16,098 nt of DNA from Neisseria shayeganii 871 (GCF_000226875.1 NZ_JH164926.1:1100868-1116965), one strand, 5' to 3'. Positions 5,575 to 13,387 are shown, counted from the stretch's first letter. Notes: generated by a model from the sequence alone, not told the origin. Numbers and translations are program-made.

Positions 5575-6726
5575 ATGACCGCCCCCGTGCTGACCGAACT
5601 GCTGCCCACCGCCAACGGCCGCCAAATCGGCCTCATCACGCTCAACAGCGAAAAAACCCTCAATGCGCAAAGCACCGAAATGATCCGCATCATTTCGCCC
5701 GCCCTCAGTCGCTGGGCCGAAAACGACGACGTGGTCATGGTGCTGGTTCGCGGCGCAGGCGACAAAGCCTTCTGCGCCGGCGGGGACATCCGCAACCTCT
5801 ACCACATCATCAGCGCCGAACCCGCCTTCCCCAACCCCGATGTGCTCACCTTCTTCCGCGAAGAATACGGCCTCTGCTACCAGATGCACACCTATCCCAA
5901 GCCCATCCTCACCTGGAGCAGCGGCATCGTGATGGGCGGCGGCATGGGGCTGAACGCCGCCGCCAGCCACCGCATCGTGACCGAAACCACGCTGATGGCC
6001 ATGCCAGAAATCTCCATCGGCCTCTTCCCCGATGCCGGCGGCTCTTGGTTTCTGCAGCGCATGCCGGCCAAATCCGGCCTTTTCTTCGGCCTCACCGGCA
6101 TGCGCTTCAACGGCCGCGACGCCATGCTCGCCAATCTGGCCGACTACGCCATGCCTGCCGACGGCTGGCCGCAGCTCCTTGACGCCCTGCACCATGCCCC
6201 CTGGGCCGGCATCTCCGACAACCACCACATCCTCAACGCCACCCTCAACCGCCTGCACCAGCCGAACAGGCTACCTGAAAGCCAACTGCTGCCCAATTTG
6301 GAAGCCGTGCACAACATCCTCAACGCCGGCGACATCCACGCCGTCGATGCCGTGCTGCGCCACACCGAATTCGCCGACCCTTGGCTGGCACAGGCCGCCG
6401 ACACCTACCGCAACGGCTGCCCGGTCACCGCCGCGCTTACCTGGCGCATTTACGAGCGCGTGCGCAATATGTCGCTGGCCGGCGCCCTGCACATGGAACT
6501 GATCGTGGCCATGCATTGCTGCAACAACGGCGATTTTCGCGAAGGCGTGCGCGCCCTTCTGATCGACAAAGACCGCAGCCCGAACTGGAGCCGCACCCTG
6601 GCCGAGGTCAGCGCAGCCTACATCGACAGCCATTTCATCAACCCCTTCGCCCCCGGCGAACATCCTTTCGACCACTGGTTCCAAGCCGGCAACCCGATTT
6701 CCTCGCCCAGCAATCAGGGCGCGTAA
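5575..6726 (+). CDS. 3-hydroxyisobutyryl-CoA hydrolase-like protein (ECH_2 type)
   Basis: The 383-residue product is a long crotonase-fold protein of the HIBCH type. The oxyanion motif FCAGGDI is at 66-72, GIVMGGGMGL at 117-126, and MPEISIGLFPDAGG at 143-155 carries Glu145 and Asp153, matching the catalytic Glu169/Asp177 of human HIBCH. The C-terminal FREGVRALLIDKDRSPNW (321-338) is typical of HIBCH-type proteins and absent from simple hydratases. HIBCH releases free acid from 3-hydroxyisobutyryl-CoA in valine breakdown, but bacterial members also act on other acyl-CoAs, so the substrate is uncertain. ATG 5575 has AGGAGA 4 nt upstream. A DUS lies inside the gene at 6268-6279, in frame as Arg232-Leu-Pro-Glu235. 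No other valine-pathway gene is adjacent. A terminator follows at 6800-6827. Confidence 0.87.
   Translation: MTAPVLTELLPTANGRQIGLITLNSEKTLNAQSTEMIRIISPALSRWAENDDVVMVLVRGAGDKAFCAGGDIRNLYHIISAEPAFPNPDVLTFFREEYGLCYQMHTYPKPILTWSSGIVMGGGMGLNAAASHRIVTETTLMAMPEISIGLFPDAGGSWFLQRMPAKSGLFFGLTGMRFNGRDAMLANLADYAMPADGWPQLLDALHHAPWAGISDNHHILNATLNRLHQPNRLPESQLLPNLEAVHNILNAGDIHAVDAVLRHTEFADPWLAQAADTYRNGCPVTAALTWRIYERVRNMSLAGALHMELIVAMHCCNNGDFREGVRALLIDKDRSPNWSRTLAEVSAAYIDSHFINPFAPGEHPFDHWFQAGNPISSPSNQGA
6268..6279 (+). repeat. DNA uptake sequence inside a coding region
   Basis: Exact 12-mer within the hydrolase gene, read in frame as AGG CTA CCT GAA (Arg-Leu-Pro-Glu, residues 232-235). It falls in the linker between the catalytic domain and the C-terminal HIBCH region, which likely tolerates change. 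Confidence 0.85.
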
Positions 6727-6736
6727 ACCAGACAAG

Positions 6737-6790
6737 CGGCTACCTGAAAAACAAAACGGGTTCTCCCCAACCAAACGGTTCAGGTAGCCC
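6737..6790. repeat. Inverted DUS pair (both 11/12) after the hydrolase gene
   Basis: CGGCTACCTGAA at 6737-6748 and TTCAGGTAGCCC at 6779-6790 are inverted copies that can pair over 11 bp with a 30-nt loop. The long loop makes this a weaker hairpin than other pairs; the classical terminator next to it probably does the work. Confidence 0.65.
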
Positions 6791-6799
6791 CCAAACACC

Positions 6800-6827
6800 A
6801 AACCGCCGTTTTTCAACGGCGGTTTTT
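6800..6827 (+). terminator. Intrinsic terminator of the hydrolase gene
   Basis: AAACCGCCGTT (6800-6810) pairs with AACGGCGGTTT (6815-6825) around a 4-nt loop, followed by further T. It lies 74 nt after the stop codon. On the opposite strand the hairpin would still form for pta, but without a good U-tract. Confidence 0.85.
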
Positions 6828-6836
6828 CTGTTTCGC

Positions 6837-6858
6837 CTGCCAGGCCCAAGCCTGGCAG
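6837..6858 (-). terminator. GC-rich hairpin beyond pta
   Basis: CTGCCAGGC (6837-6845) pairs with GCCTGGCAG (6850-6858) around 4 nt, 21 nt after the pta stop on the minus strand. No U-tract follows directly. It may protect the 3' end or act together with the 6800 hairpin. Confidence 0.5.
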
Positions 6859-6879
6859 CATGTTACGGAGAAAAGCGGC

Positions 6880-8958
6880 TTACTCCGCCATGTGCACCGA
6901 TTGGATGGCGGTAATCGCAATCGTGTACACAATGTCGTCCACCAAAGCACCGCGCGACAAATCATTAACCGGTTTGCGCAAACCCTGCAGCATGGGGCCC
7001 ACGCTCAACACATTGGCGCTGCGCTGCACCGCTTTATAGGTGGTGTTGCCGGTGTTCAGGTCGGGGAACACAAACACATTGGCCTGCCCGGCCACCTTGC
7101 TGTCGGGCGCTTTTTGGCGGCCGACGCTGGGCACGCTGGCGGCATCGTATTGCAGCGGGCCGTCAATCAACAAATCCGGGCGTTTCTGCTGCGCCAGCAC
7201 AGTGGCGGCCTTCACTTTTTCCACTTCCGCGCCGCTGCCGGACGAGCCGGTGGAATAGGAAATCATCGCCACTTTCGGCTCGATGCCGAAGGCTTTGGCC
7301 GAATCGGCGGACTGAATCGCAATATCGGCCAACTCTTCGGCCGTGGGCTCGGGATTCACTGCGCAGTCGCCGTACACCAGCACCTGATCCGGCATCAGCA
7401 TAAAGAACACGCTGGACACCAGGCTGGCGCCGGGCGCGGTTTTGATCAATTGCAGGGCCGGGCGGATGGTGTTGGCGGTGGTGTGAATGGCGCCGGACAC
7501 CAAGCCGTCCACATCCCCCTGCTGCAACATCATGGTGCCCAATACCACGGTGTCTTCCAAAGCTTGGGCCGCCAAGCCATGGGTTAAACCCTTGTGTTTG
7601 CGCAGGGCCACCAAAGGCTCGATGTATTGATCGCGGATGCTTTCCGGGTCGATGATTTCCAAATCCTCGGGCAGCTCGATGCCTTTGGTTTTCGCCACGT
7701 CCAATACCTCCTGCGGCTTGGCCAGCAGCACGCAGCGGGCGATGCCCTTGGTTTGGCAGATGGCGGCCGCTTCCACGGTGCGCGGCTCGCTGCCTTCCGG
7801 CAGCACAATGCGCTTGTTGGCCAAACGCGCCTGCTCCATCATGCGGAAGCGGAAGGCCGGTGGGGACATCAGCAATTGGCGCGGTTGGCCGATGTTGCGG
7901 CAAAGCAATTCGATGTCGAGGTTTTCGGCCACGAAATCGACCACGGTTTCCATGCGTTCCACATCATCGGCGGGAATGTGGGCGTCTTGGTGCGACAGCG
8001 CATAGGCGGTGCTGTAAGTATCGCGCTCGGTAAGCAAAATCGGCAGCTTGTTCATCAGCGCCGGGCGCAGAATGTCTTGCAGCGGCAGGGAAGGCAGCGA
8101 ATCGCAAGTCAGCAGCATGCCGGCCAGCGGCACGCCGCTCAAGCTTTTCAGCGCCGCCGCCATCATCACGTCTTCACGGTCGCCCGGGGCAATAATCAGT
8201 GCACCGGGCTTGAAGCGGTCGTGCATATGGGTGGCGCTTTGGCCGGCCACCACGATTTCTTTTACCCGGCTGTCCAGATACTCTTCGCCCAAGACGGTGC
8301 GGGTATTCAGGTAGCGGGCGATGTCGAGCATGCGGCGGGCGGACTTTTCCGGCGCAAACGGCACCACGCCCATGCAGGGCAGCTGCCCGCGCACCCGCTC
8401 GCTGACCGACTGCGCAAAAGCTGCTGCGTCGGTGCCGGTGAATTTATTCAGGATGAAGCCCACCACCTCGGTGCGGCTGTCTTGGTATTCGCGGGCCGCC
8501 AAGCTGATTTGATCGGCCACTTGCTCGGGTGCGGCGTCCTGAACGGAGGCCACCAAAATGATTTGCGCATTGACGGCGGCGGCGATTTCGCCGTTTTTGC
8601 GTGCCAGGAAATTGCGCTCGCTGTCGGGCACCACGCCTTCGATCACGGCCACATCATGCTCGACCGCCGCCGCTTTGCTGAAATCGGACACCACCAGCTC
8701 GATCAAATCATCGCTTCGGCCTGCGCCCACCATTTCCTCCACCTTGGCCAGAGGGAACGGGCGCGGCGGCGTGAGGTGAAACAGCTTTTCGGCAAAGGTC
8801 ATTACCGGCTCGGTTTCACCCGGCGCCACCGGCGTGTGTGCCACCGGTTTGTAATACACGGCGCGGCGGCCGCTGCGTTGCAGCGCACGCACCACACCCA
8901 GCGTGATGCTGGTCAGACCTGCTTTGGTGCCGATCGGCTCCAACAAAAAATTCGGCAT
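6880..8958 (-). CDS. pta: Phosphate acetyltransferase, long form
   Basis: The 692-residue protein converts acetyl-CoA and phosphate to acetyl-phosphate and CoA in the cytoplasm, and the reverse. It is the long enterobacterial-type form: an N-terminal P-loop-like domain starting EPIGTKAGLTS (7-17), a DRTGG-type middle region (about 215-335), and the catalytic PTA_PTB domain from about 366 (FRFRMMEQARLANKRIVLPEGSE) to the end, with the conserved SYSTGSSGSG segment. Length is close to E. coli Pta (714). Long forms are often allosterically regulated by the N-terminal part. The ATG at 8956-8958 has only a weak upstream purine stretch, but the protein begins as expected. Acetate kinase is not adjacent, unlike in E. 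coli, so ackA must be elsewhere or another enzyme uses acetyl-phosphate. Confidence 0.96.
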   Translation of the reverse strand: MPNFLLEPIGTKAGLTSITLGVVRALQRSGRRAVYYKPVAHTPVAPGETEPVMTFAEKLFHLTPPRPFPLAKVEEMVGAGRSDDLIELVVSDFSKAAAVEHDVAVIEGVVPDSERNFLARKNGEIAAAVNAQIILVASVQDAAPEQVADQISLAAREYQDSRTEVVGFILNKFTGTDAAAFAQSVSERVRGQLPCMGVVPFAPEKSARRMLDIARYLNTRTVLGEEYLDSRVKEIVVAGQSATHMHDRFKPGALIIAPGDREDVMMAAALKSLSGVPLAGMLLTCDSLPSLPLQDILRPALMNKLPILLTERDTYSTAYALSHQDAHIPADDVERMETVVDFVAENLDIELLCRNIGQPRQLLMSPPAFRFRMMEQARLANKRIVLPEGSEPRTVEAAAICQTKGIARCVLLAKPQEVLDVAKTKGIELPEDLEIIDPESIRDQYIEPLVALRKHKGLTHGLAAQALEDTVVLGTMMLQQGDVDGLVSGAIHTTANTIRPALQLIKTAPGASLVSSVFFMLMPDQVLVYGDCAVNPEPTAEELADIAIQSADSAKAFGIEPKVAMISYSTGSSGSGAEVEKVKAATVLAQQKRPDLLIDGPLQYDAASVPSVGRQKAPDSKVAGQANVFVFPDLNTGNTTYKAVQRSANVLSVGPMLQGLRKPVNDLSRGALVDDIVYTIAITAIQSVHMAE

Positions 8959-9021
8959 AATGGTTTACACTTTCTGTGAACAATAAAATCAGTCAATCAG
9001 TTATCCGCATCAATAGCAGAA

Positions 9022-9044
9022 GGCGGAAAACCCTGCTTTCCGCC
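9022..9044. other. Hairpin in the pta upstream region
   Basis: GGCGGAAA (9022-9029) and TTTCCGCC (9037-9044) form an 8-bp dyad with a 7-nt loop, 64-86 nt upstream of the pta start. It could be a leader hairpin or an operator. No T-run follows on either strand, so it is not a classical terminator. Confidence 0.4.
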
Positions 9045-9071
9045 GCTGGGCAACACACGGGACGGCGCGAC

Positions 9072-9083
9072 AGGCTACCTGAA
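9072..9083 (+). repeat. DNA uptake sequence (Eikenella dialect)
   Basis: Exact 12-mer between nhaP2 and pta. A different-dialect element faces it at 9152-9163. Confidence 0.85.
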
Positions 9084-9120
9084 CGACCATCATCTAAGGG
9101 GCTTATTGTTGCACCGCAAT

Positions 9121-9145
9121 AAAAAAACGGCAAGACTGCCGTTTT
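9121..9145 (-). terminator. Intrinsic terminator of the antiporter gene
   Basis: AAAACGGCA (9124-9132) pairs with TGCCGTTTT (9137-9145) around a 4-nt loop. On the minus transcript this gives a GC core followed by a run of seven U (9121-9127). It lies about 40 nt after the antiporter stop. Confidence 0.85.
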
Positions 9146-9151
9146 CCGGTT

Positions 9152-9163
9152 TTCAGGCAGCCC
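9152..9163 (-). repeat. Variant uptake sequence with GCTGCC core
   Basis: TTCAGGCAGCCC here is the complement of GGGCTGCCTGAA, which differs from the local DUS at the TAC/TGC position. I recall AGGCTGCCTGAA as the Simonsiella dialect. It is the only intergenic copy of this form; CGGCTGCCTGAA also occurs inside aceK at 14776-14787. Confidence 0.5.
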
Positions 9164-9183
9164 GAATTTCCAAGCCGCCGCAC

Positions 9184-10917
9184 TCACTCCTGCCGGCCCG
9201 GGCGCGGGATTTTCAAGCCCAGCCACTTGATGTAACTGCGCTCGTCCAATTCTTTTACCGTGATCTGAATTCCGCCCACATGAATGCGGTCGCCGGCCAC
9301 CGGCACGTCGCCGAAACGGCGGCGGAACAGCGTCATCAGCTGCAAATCGGCTTCCTCGGGATCAGCGGCCAAGCCGTAGGCATGCGCCAGCTCGCCCACT
9401 TTCACATCGGGGCGCACCACAAATTCACCATAGAAATTCTGCTCGTCGGCATTCATGCCCTCAAACTGGCCGGCAAATTCTTCGCCCTTGTCTTCCGGCA
9501 GCACATACCACACCACATCATCGGCCTGCATCCGCGTATTCATGCCCACTGGAACGGTTTGCCCGTTGCGCACCAAGGAGAAAAAACGGCCGTCGGCGAA
9601 GCGGCTGTCGCGCGTCATCACATAAGGATGGCTGTTTTCCGCATCCGATCCGCCCTGCACGCGGAACGATTGCATCAACACCGACAACGTTTTGCCCAGC
9701 CAGATTTCGCGGGTGGCCAAAGGCTCGGGCGCGGCCGGGATCACCACTTTCAGCCAACGGGCCACCGCCGGAATGGTGGTGCCCTGAATCAGCAGCGACA
9801 AGATCACCACCGCAAACGCTACGTCAAACAACAGCAAGGAATTGGGCACCCCCATCATTAAGGGCATGATGGCCAAAGTAATCGGCACCGCCCCGCGCAG
9901 GCCCACCCAACTGATGTAGGCGATTTCCCGCCGCGAATAATGGAACCATTTCAGCGACGACCACACCACCAGCGGTCGGGCGATAAAAATCAGCACCGCC
10001 GCAATCACCAGCGCATGCATTCCCTGCTCCAACAGGCGGCTGGGGGCCACCAATAAACCGAGCACCAAAAACAAGGCCGCCTGCGCCAGCCAAGCCAAAC
10101 CGTCCATCACATTCAGCACGTGTTCGGTGGCATTGTTGCGCGCATTGCCGATCAGCACGCCCGCCAAATAGACCGCCAGAAATCCGCTGCCGCCGGCGAT
10201 ATTGGTGAGCGCAAACAGCATCAGGCCGCCGGAGGCGATCATCAGCGAATACAACCCCTCAGCCAAACGGATGCGGCTCAACAAGACGGCCAATAACTTG
10301 CCTGCCGCCCAACCCAACAGCACACCCAAGCCCAGCTGTTTGACCAACAACAGCAGCATATCGGACAAACCGAACTGCTCCGGCTGCAAAATCAGGCTGA
10401 TAAAGGCGCTCACCAGCAAAATCGCCATCGGGTCGTTCAAACCGCTTTCCAGCTCCAAGGTGGCCGACACGCGGGAATTGAGGCGCACCCCGCTGTTACG
10501 CAACAGGGAAAACACCGCCGCGGCGTCGGTGGAGCCGACGATCGCCGCCATCAAAAAGCCCAATTTCCAATCGACATCCAGATAAAAAGTGGCAAACAAG
10601 CCCAGCAGAATCACGCTGCCGACCACGCCCCAGCTGGCCAATACCGCCGCCGGCTTGGCCGCAATGCGGAACGTTTCCACCCGCGTGCGCAGGCCGCCGT
10701 CAAGCAAAATAATTGCCAAAGCCAGCTGGCCGACCATGGCCGCACCGGCATAGCTGTCAAAGCGGATGCCGCCGATGCCGTCTTCGCCTGCCAGCATGCC
10801 CACCCCGAGAAACACCAACAACAAAGGCATCCCCATACGCGCAGACATACGCGTGGCCACCACGCTCACAAACAGCAGGGCGGCCATCACCAAAAACAGG
10901 ATGTTCATTTGTTGCAT
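9184..10917 (-). CDS. nhaP2: K+/H+ antiporter, NhaP2/CvrA type
   Basis: A 577-residue inner-membrane cation/proton antiporter of the CPA1 family, the same size as E. coli NhaP2 (578). About 12-13 hydrophobic segments fill residues 5-395. Key motifs are LAIILLDGGLRTR (67-79), STDAAAVFSLL (129-139), SGLNDPMA (158-165) with the Asn161-Asp162 pair typical of electroneutral exchangers, and LRGAVPI (340-346). A cytoplasmic tail has a RCK_C-like region (about 405-480) and a CorC_HlyC-type domain (about 500-575). NhaP2 expels K+ and is ligand-gated in Vibrio. The ATG at 10915-10917 is chosen because it matches the family N terminus; the frame stays open to 11136, but that extension is not membrane-like. 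The Shine-Dalgarno is weak (GAG, 7 nt upstream). Confidence 0.92.
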   Translation of the reverse strand: MQQMNILFLVMAALLFVSVVATRMSARMGMPLLLVFLGVGMLAGEDGIGGIRFDSYAGAAMVGQLALAIILLDGGLRTRVETFRIAAKPAAVLASWGVVGSVILLGLFATFYLDVDWKLGFLMAAIVGSTDAAAVFSLLRNSGVRLNSRVSATLELESGLNDPMAILLVSAFISLILQPEQFGLSDMLLLLVKQLGLGVLLGWAAGKLLAVLLSRIRLAEGLYSLMIASGGLMLFALTNIAGGSGFLAVYLAGVLIGNARNNATEHVLNVMDGLAWLAQAALFLVLGLLVAPSRLLEQGMHALVIAAVLIFIARPLVVWSSLKWFHYSRREIAYISWVGLRGAVPITLAIMPLMMGVPNSLLLFDVAFAVVILSLLIQGTTIPAVARWLKVVIPAAPEPLATREIWLGKTLSVLMQSFRVQGGSDAENSHPYVMTRDSRFADGRFFSLVRNGQTVPVGMNTRMQADDVVWYVLPEDKGEEFAGQFEGMNADEQNFYGEFVVRPDVKVGELAHAYGLAADPEEADLQLMTLFRRRFGDVPVAGDRIHVGGIQITVKELDERSYIKWLGLKIPRPGRQE

Positions 10918-11226
10918 ACAATTGCTCGGCAGGAATGGGAAGAAACAGGCGGCCTGCCATTTATTAGGAACAGGCCTCAAAGTAAAATGCGGCGAGTTTA
11001 ACACGCCTATCCGCGCAATCAATGCGCCTGCCCGTCCGGGCAAAATGTCGCGCCGCATTTTTGCAGAACTTTGCACACATCCGGCCCATACCGGCCTCAG
11101 GTTGAGACCGGTACAAAACTCGCTCGCACCCCACACTTGCGCCTATACTTATCCGGCACAGATTGCTATATTCCGGCATATTTTTGATGACCCACTTGAG
11201 CCATTCAATATACAGGAGGCTGCGCC
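10918..11226. promoter_or_regulatory. Divergent control region of nhaP2 and the LURP-like gene
   Basis: This 309-bp stretch separates two divergent genes, so it must hold both promoters. On the plus strand TATACT (11144-11149) and TATATT (11167-11172) are possible -10 boxes, without convincing -35 partners. On the minus strand TAATAA-like sequence lies near 10962-10967, again with no good -35. The clearest structure is the dyad at 11089-11113. No small gene is supported, although the nhaP2 frame stays open through 11136. Confidence 0.4.
11089..11113. promoter_or_regulatory. 25-bp dyad, possible operator
   Basis: TACCGGCCTCA (11089-11099) and TGAGACCGGTA (11103-11113) are inverted copies with one mismatch and a 3-nt centre. 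It lies between divergent genes with no T-run, so an operator is more likely than a terminator. The regulator is unknown. Confidence 0.45.
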
Positions 11227-11817
11227 GTGCAAAACCTACAATTTCCCTTGGATTTCAAATTTAAAATCCTCACTCCTTCCAATGACTTCAGCGTTTTCGA
11301 CGCCCGCGGGCAAGAGGTAGCCTACACCCGCCAGAAAATTTTCAAGCTGAAAGAGGGCGTGGAAATTTTCCAAAACGCTTCGCGCAAACAGCGTCTTTAT
11401 CAGATCAATGCCGACCGCCTGCTCGATTTCAACGCCAACTACCGCATTACCGACGAGAGCGGCCAATTGCTCGGTTCCGTGCGCCGCAAGGGCATGCGCT
11501 CGCTGTGGCGCACTCATTATCAGGTTTACGATGCCCAAGGCCAGTTTTTGTACGACATCCGCGAAACCAACCCTTGGATCACCGTGGCCGACGGCTTAGT
11601 AGGCGAAGTTCCGGTGTTGGGCTGGCTGACCGGCTATTTCCTCAACCCCAGTTACAGCATTACCGATGCCGAAGGGCAAGAAGCGTATCTGCTGAAAAAA
11701 ACGCCTTCCTTTATGGAAAGACGTTTCAGCCTGGAAAAACGCAGTCAAGCCCCGCATGACGAACTGGTTACCCTCTCCACCATGATGCTGATGCTGCTGG
11801 AACGCAGCGACGGCTAA
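11227..11817 (+). CDS. LURP-one-like (tubby/scramblase fold) protein
   Basis: The 196-residue cytoplasmic protein has no signal or membrane span. It consists of repeated beta-hairpin units: NDFSVFDARGQEVAYTRQK, KLKEGVEIFQNASRKQRLYQI, the DESGQLLGSVRRKGMRS part, DAQGQFLYDIRETNPW, and DAEGQEAYLLKKTPS. This pattern of D-x-x-G turns followed by strands fits the LURP-one-related/phospholipid-scramblase-like barrel found in many bacterial proteins of unknown function. The start is GTG at 11227, supported by a perfect AGGAGG at 11214-11219, 7 nt upstream. Neighbours give no clue to function: nhaP2 is divergent and ybeY follows 104 bp later beyond two DUS. Family assignment is from pattern and memory; role unknown. 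Confidence 0.78.
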   Translation: MQNLQFPLDFKFKILTPSNDFSVFDARGQEVAYTRQKIFKLKEGVEIFQNASRKQRLYQINADRLLDFNANYRITDESGQLLGSVRRKGMRSLWRTHYQVYDAQGQFLYDIRETNPWITVADGLVGEVPVLGWLTGYFLNPSYSITDAEGQEAYLLKKTPSFMERRFSLEKRSQAPHDELVTLSTMMLMLLERSDG

Positions 11818-11831
11818 CCCTGCCGCCTGCC

Positions 11832-11863
11832 TTTTCAGGTAGCCTTCATGGGCTACCTGAAAA
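11832..11863. repeat. Inverted DUS pair (TTTTCAGG outward form)
   Basis: DUS complement at 11834-11845 (exact) and GGGCTACCTGAA at 11850-11861 (11/12) can pair over 13 bp (11832-11844 with 11851-11863) around 6 nt. The stem is closed by T/A pairs outside, opposite in order to the 4369 and 13298 hairpins, and no U-tract follows. It is 14 nt after the LURP-like stop and may still terminate or stabilise the transcript. Confidence 0.7.
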
Positions 11864-11896
11864 CATTTCCACCACCTCCCAATACAAACCACAAAC

Positions 11897-11908
11897 AGGC
11901 TACCTGAA
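11897..11908 (+). repeat. DNA uptake sequence (Eikenella dialect)
   Basis: Exact 12-mer 13 bp before the ybeY start codon, likely in its untranslated leader. Confidence 0.85.
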
Positions 11909-11921
11909 ACCACCCCAAGCC

Positions 11922-12431
11922 ATGAAAACCGCCAAACGCTATCCCTTTTTAACCATCCTGCAATCCCGCTTTCTCCTCAATCTGGCCAACCACAGCAGCT
12001 TCGCCCAACTGCCCGACGAAAAACAATTCCGCCTGTGGGCATGGCAGGCCATCAAACAACACCACCGCCGCGCCGACATCAGCCTGGTGCTGCTGGATGA
12101 AGCAGACGCCCGCCGCTACAACCGCGACTACCGCGGCAAAGACTACGCGACCAATGTATTGAGTTTCGAAGCGGCCGACCAAGAATGGCCCGACCCCGCT
12201 CAGCGCAGCAACTCATACACCCTATACGGCGACCTCATCATCTGCCCGCAAGTGGTGGCGCGCGAAGCCGAGGAACAAGGCAAACCCCTCGCCGCCCACT
12301 TCGCCCACCTCACCATACACGGCGTACTGCACCTGATGGGTTACGACCACATCGACGCCGCCGAAGCCGAAGCCATGGAAGCACTTGAAATCCGTTTGTT
12401 AAATCAGTTAGGATACCCCAACCCTTATTAA
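11922..12431 (+). CDS. ybeY: Endoribonuclease YbeY
   Basis: The 169-residue metal-dependent single-strand endoribonuclease takes part in 16S rRNA 3' maturation and 70S ribosome quality control. The zinc-binding motif HGVLHLMGYDH spans 133-143 with His133, His137 and His143. The preceding RGKDYATNVLSFE (71-83) includes the conserved Arg71 region. The first residues (MKTAKRYPFLT) resemble neisserial YbeY, supporting ATG 11922, although no clear Shine-Dalgarno is seen and a DUS lies just upstream. corC starts 17 bp after the stop on the same strand, as ybeX follows ybeY in E. coli. The usual partner ybeZ (phoH-like) is not upstream here; a LURP-like gene takes its place. Confidence 0.95.
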   Translation: MKTAKRYPFLTILQSRFLLNLANHSSFAQLPDEKQFRLWAWQAIKQHHRRADISLVLLDEADARRYNRDYRGKDYATNVLSFEAADQEWPDPAQRSNSYTLYGDLIICPQVVAREAEEQGKPLAAHFAHLTIHGVLHLMGYDHIDAAEAEAMEALEIRLLNQLGYPNPY

Positions 12432-12448
12432 CCGGACACGCACAGCAT

Positions 12449-13282
12449 ATGGACGACAGCCAGTCGAAACCCAATTTTTTCGAACGCCTCATCGGCCGCC
12501 TCAGCGGCGATACCCCCGATTCTCCCGAAGACGTAATGGCCCTGCTCAGGCAGGCGCACAACCAGCAGGTATTCGATGCCGACACCCTGCAGCGACTGGA
12601 AAAAGTGCTGGATTTCAGCGAACTGGAAGTGCGCGACGTGATGATGACCCGCTCGCAAATGGACGTGGTCAAAGCCGGCGACAGCCTGGAGCGCATCATC
12701 GCCTATGTAGGCGAAACCGCCCATTCCCGCTTCCCGGTGATTGCCAACGACAAAGACAACGTACTCGGCATCCTGCACGCCAAAGACCTGCTCAAGCACA
12801 CCCTCAATCCCGAACATTTTAAAATCGAAAACACCTTGCGCCCCGCGGTGTTCGTACCCGAGGGCAAATCCCTCAACACCCTGCTGAAAGAGTTCCGCGA
12901 ACAGCGCAACCACATGGCCGTGGTGGTGGACGAATACGGCGGCATCAGCGGCCTGGTGACCTTCGAAGACATCATCGAGCAAATCTTGGGCGACATCGAA
13001 GACGAATTTGACGAAGACGACGATGCCGACAATATTTTCGCCGTATCCGAAGAACGCTGGCGCATCAAAGCGGTCACCGAAATCGAAGACATCAACGAAT
13101 TTTTCGGCACCCGCTACAGCGACGAGGAAGTGGACACCATAGGCGGCTTGGTGATTCAAGAACTGGGCCACCTACCCGTTCGCGGTGAAAAAGTCACCCT
13201 CGGCCCGCTGCAGTTTACCGTGGCACGAGCCGACCACCGCCGGCTGCACACCCTGATGGCCGTGCGCGTAAAGGCCGAATAA
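12449..13282 (+). CDS. corC: CorC/YbeX-type CBS-domain protein
   Basis: A 277-residue cytoplasmic protein linked to Mg2+/Co2+ efflux. Two CBS repeats cover about 62-120 (starting VRDVMMTRSQM) and 125-185 (with MAVVVDEYGGISGLVTFED), which bind adenine nucleotides. A CorC_HlyC domain (about 197-275, with WRIKAVTEIEDINEFFG and the VDTIGGLVIQELGHLPVRGE part) closes it. An acidic linker lies at 182-195. There is no membrane DUF21 domain, so this is the short soluble form rather than a channel. ATG 12449 follows ybeY by 17 bp with no good Shine-Dalgarno, suggesting coupling with ybeY. The operon ends in a DUS-pair terminator; lnt, which follows ybeX in E. coli, is absent. Confidence 0.93.
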   Translation: MDDSQSKPNFFERLIGRLSGDTPDSPEDVMALLRQAHNQQVFDADTLQRLEKVLDFSELEVRDVMMTRSQMDVVKAGDSLERIIAYVGETAHSRFPVIANDKDNVLGILHAKDLLKHTLNPEHFKIENTLRPAVFVPEGKSLNTLLKEFREQRNHMAVVVDEYGGISGLVTFEDIIEQILGDIEDEFDEDDDADNIFAVSEERWRIKAVTEIEDINEFFGTRYSDEEVDTIGGLVIQELGHLPVRGEKVTLGPLQFTVARADHRRLHTLMAVRVKAE

Positions 13283-13297
13283 CTTTGTTCCCATAAC

Positions 13298-13333
13298 AAT
13301 CAGGCTACCTGAAACTGTTCAGGTAGCCTGATT
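13298..13333. terminator. DUS-pair terminator after corC
   Basis: Two exact DUS (13302-13313 and 13318-13329) face each other and extend to a perfect 16-bp stem (13298-13313 with 13318-13333) with a 4-nt loop, 15 nt after the corC stop. A modest T-rich stretch (TTTAATTATTT) follows. Confidence 0.8.
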
Positions 13334-13387
13334 GGCGTTTAATTATTTGAAATCCTGTGGATCACAGAACGGCATGCCATCAGCAGC

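Noticed and set aside
5299..5795. Minus-strand frames through repeat copy 3, with similar peptides (ARSLAYLYDMS-like) in copy 4
   Set aside because: The shared peptide is just the repeat read in one frame; there is no start signal and no conservation beyond the repeat.
8306..8315. Ten-base DUS core inside pta
   Set aside because: Only TTCAGGTAGC matches, and it encodes a plausible Tyr-Leu-Asn stretch; too short to call a functional DUS.
7594..8979. 461-codon plus-strand frame opposite pta
   Set aside because: His/Gln-rich nonsense typical of antisense frames; pta is certain.
10918..11136. N-terminal extension of nhaP2
   Set aside because: The added residues are not membrane-like, have no family match and cross the regulatory dyad.
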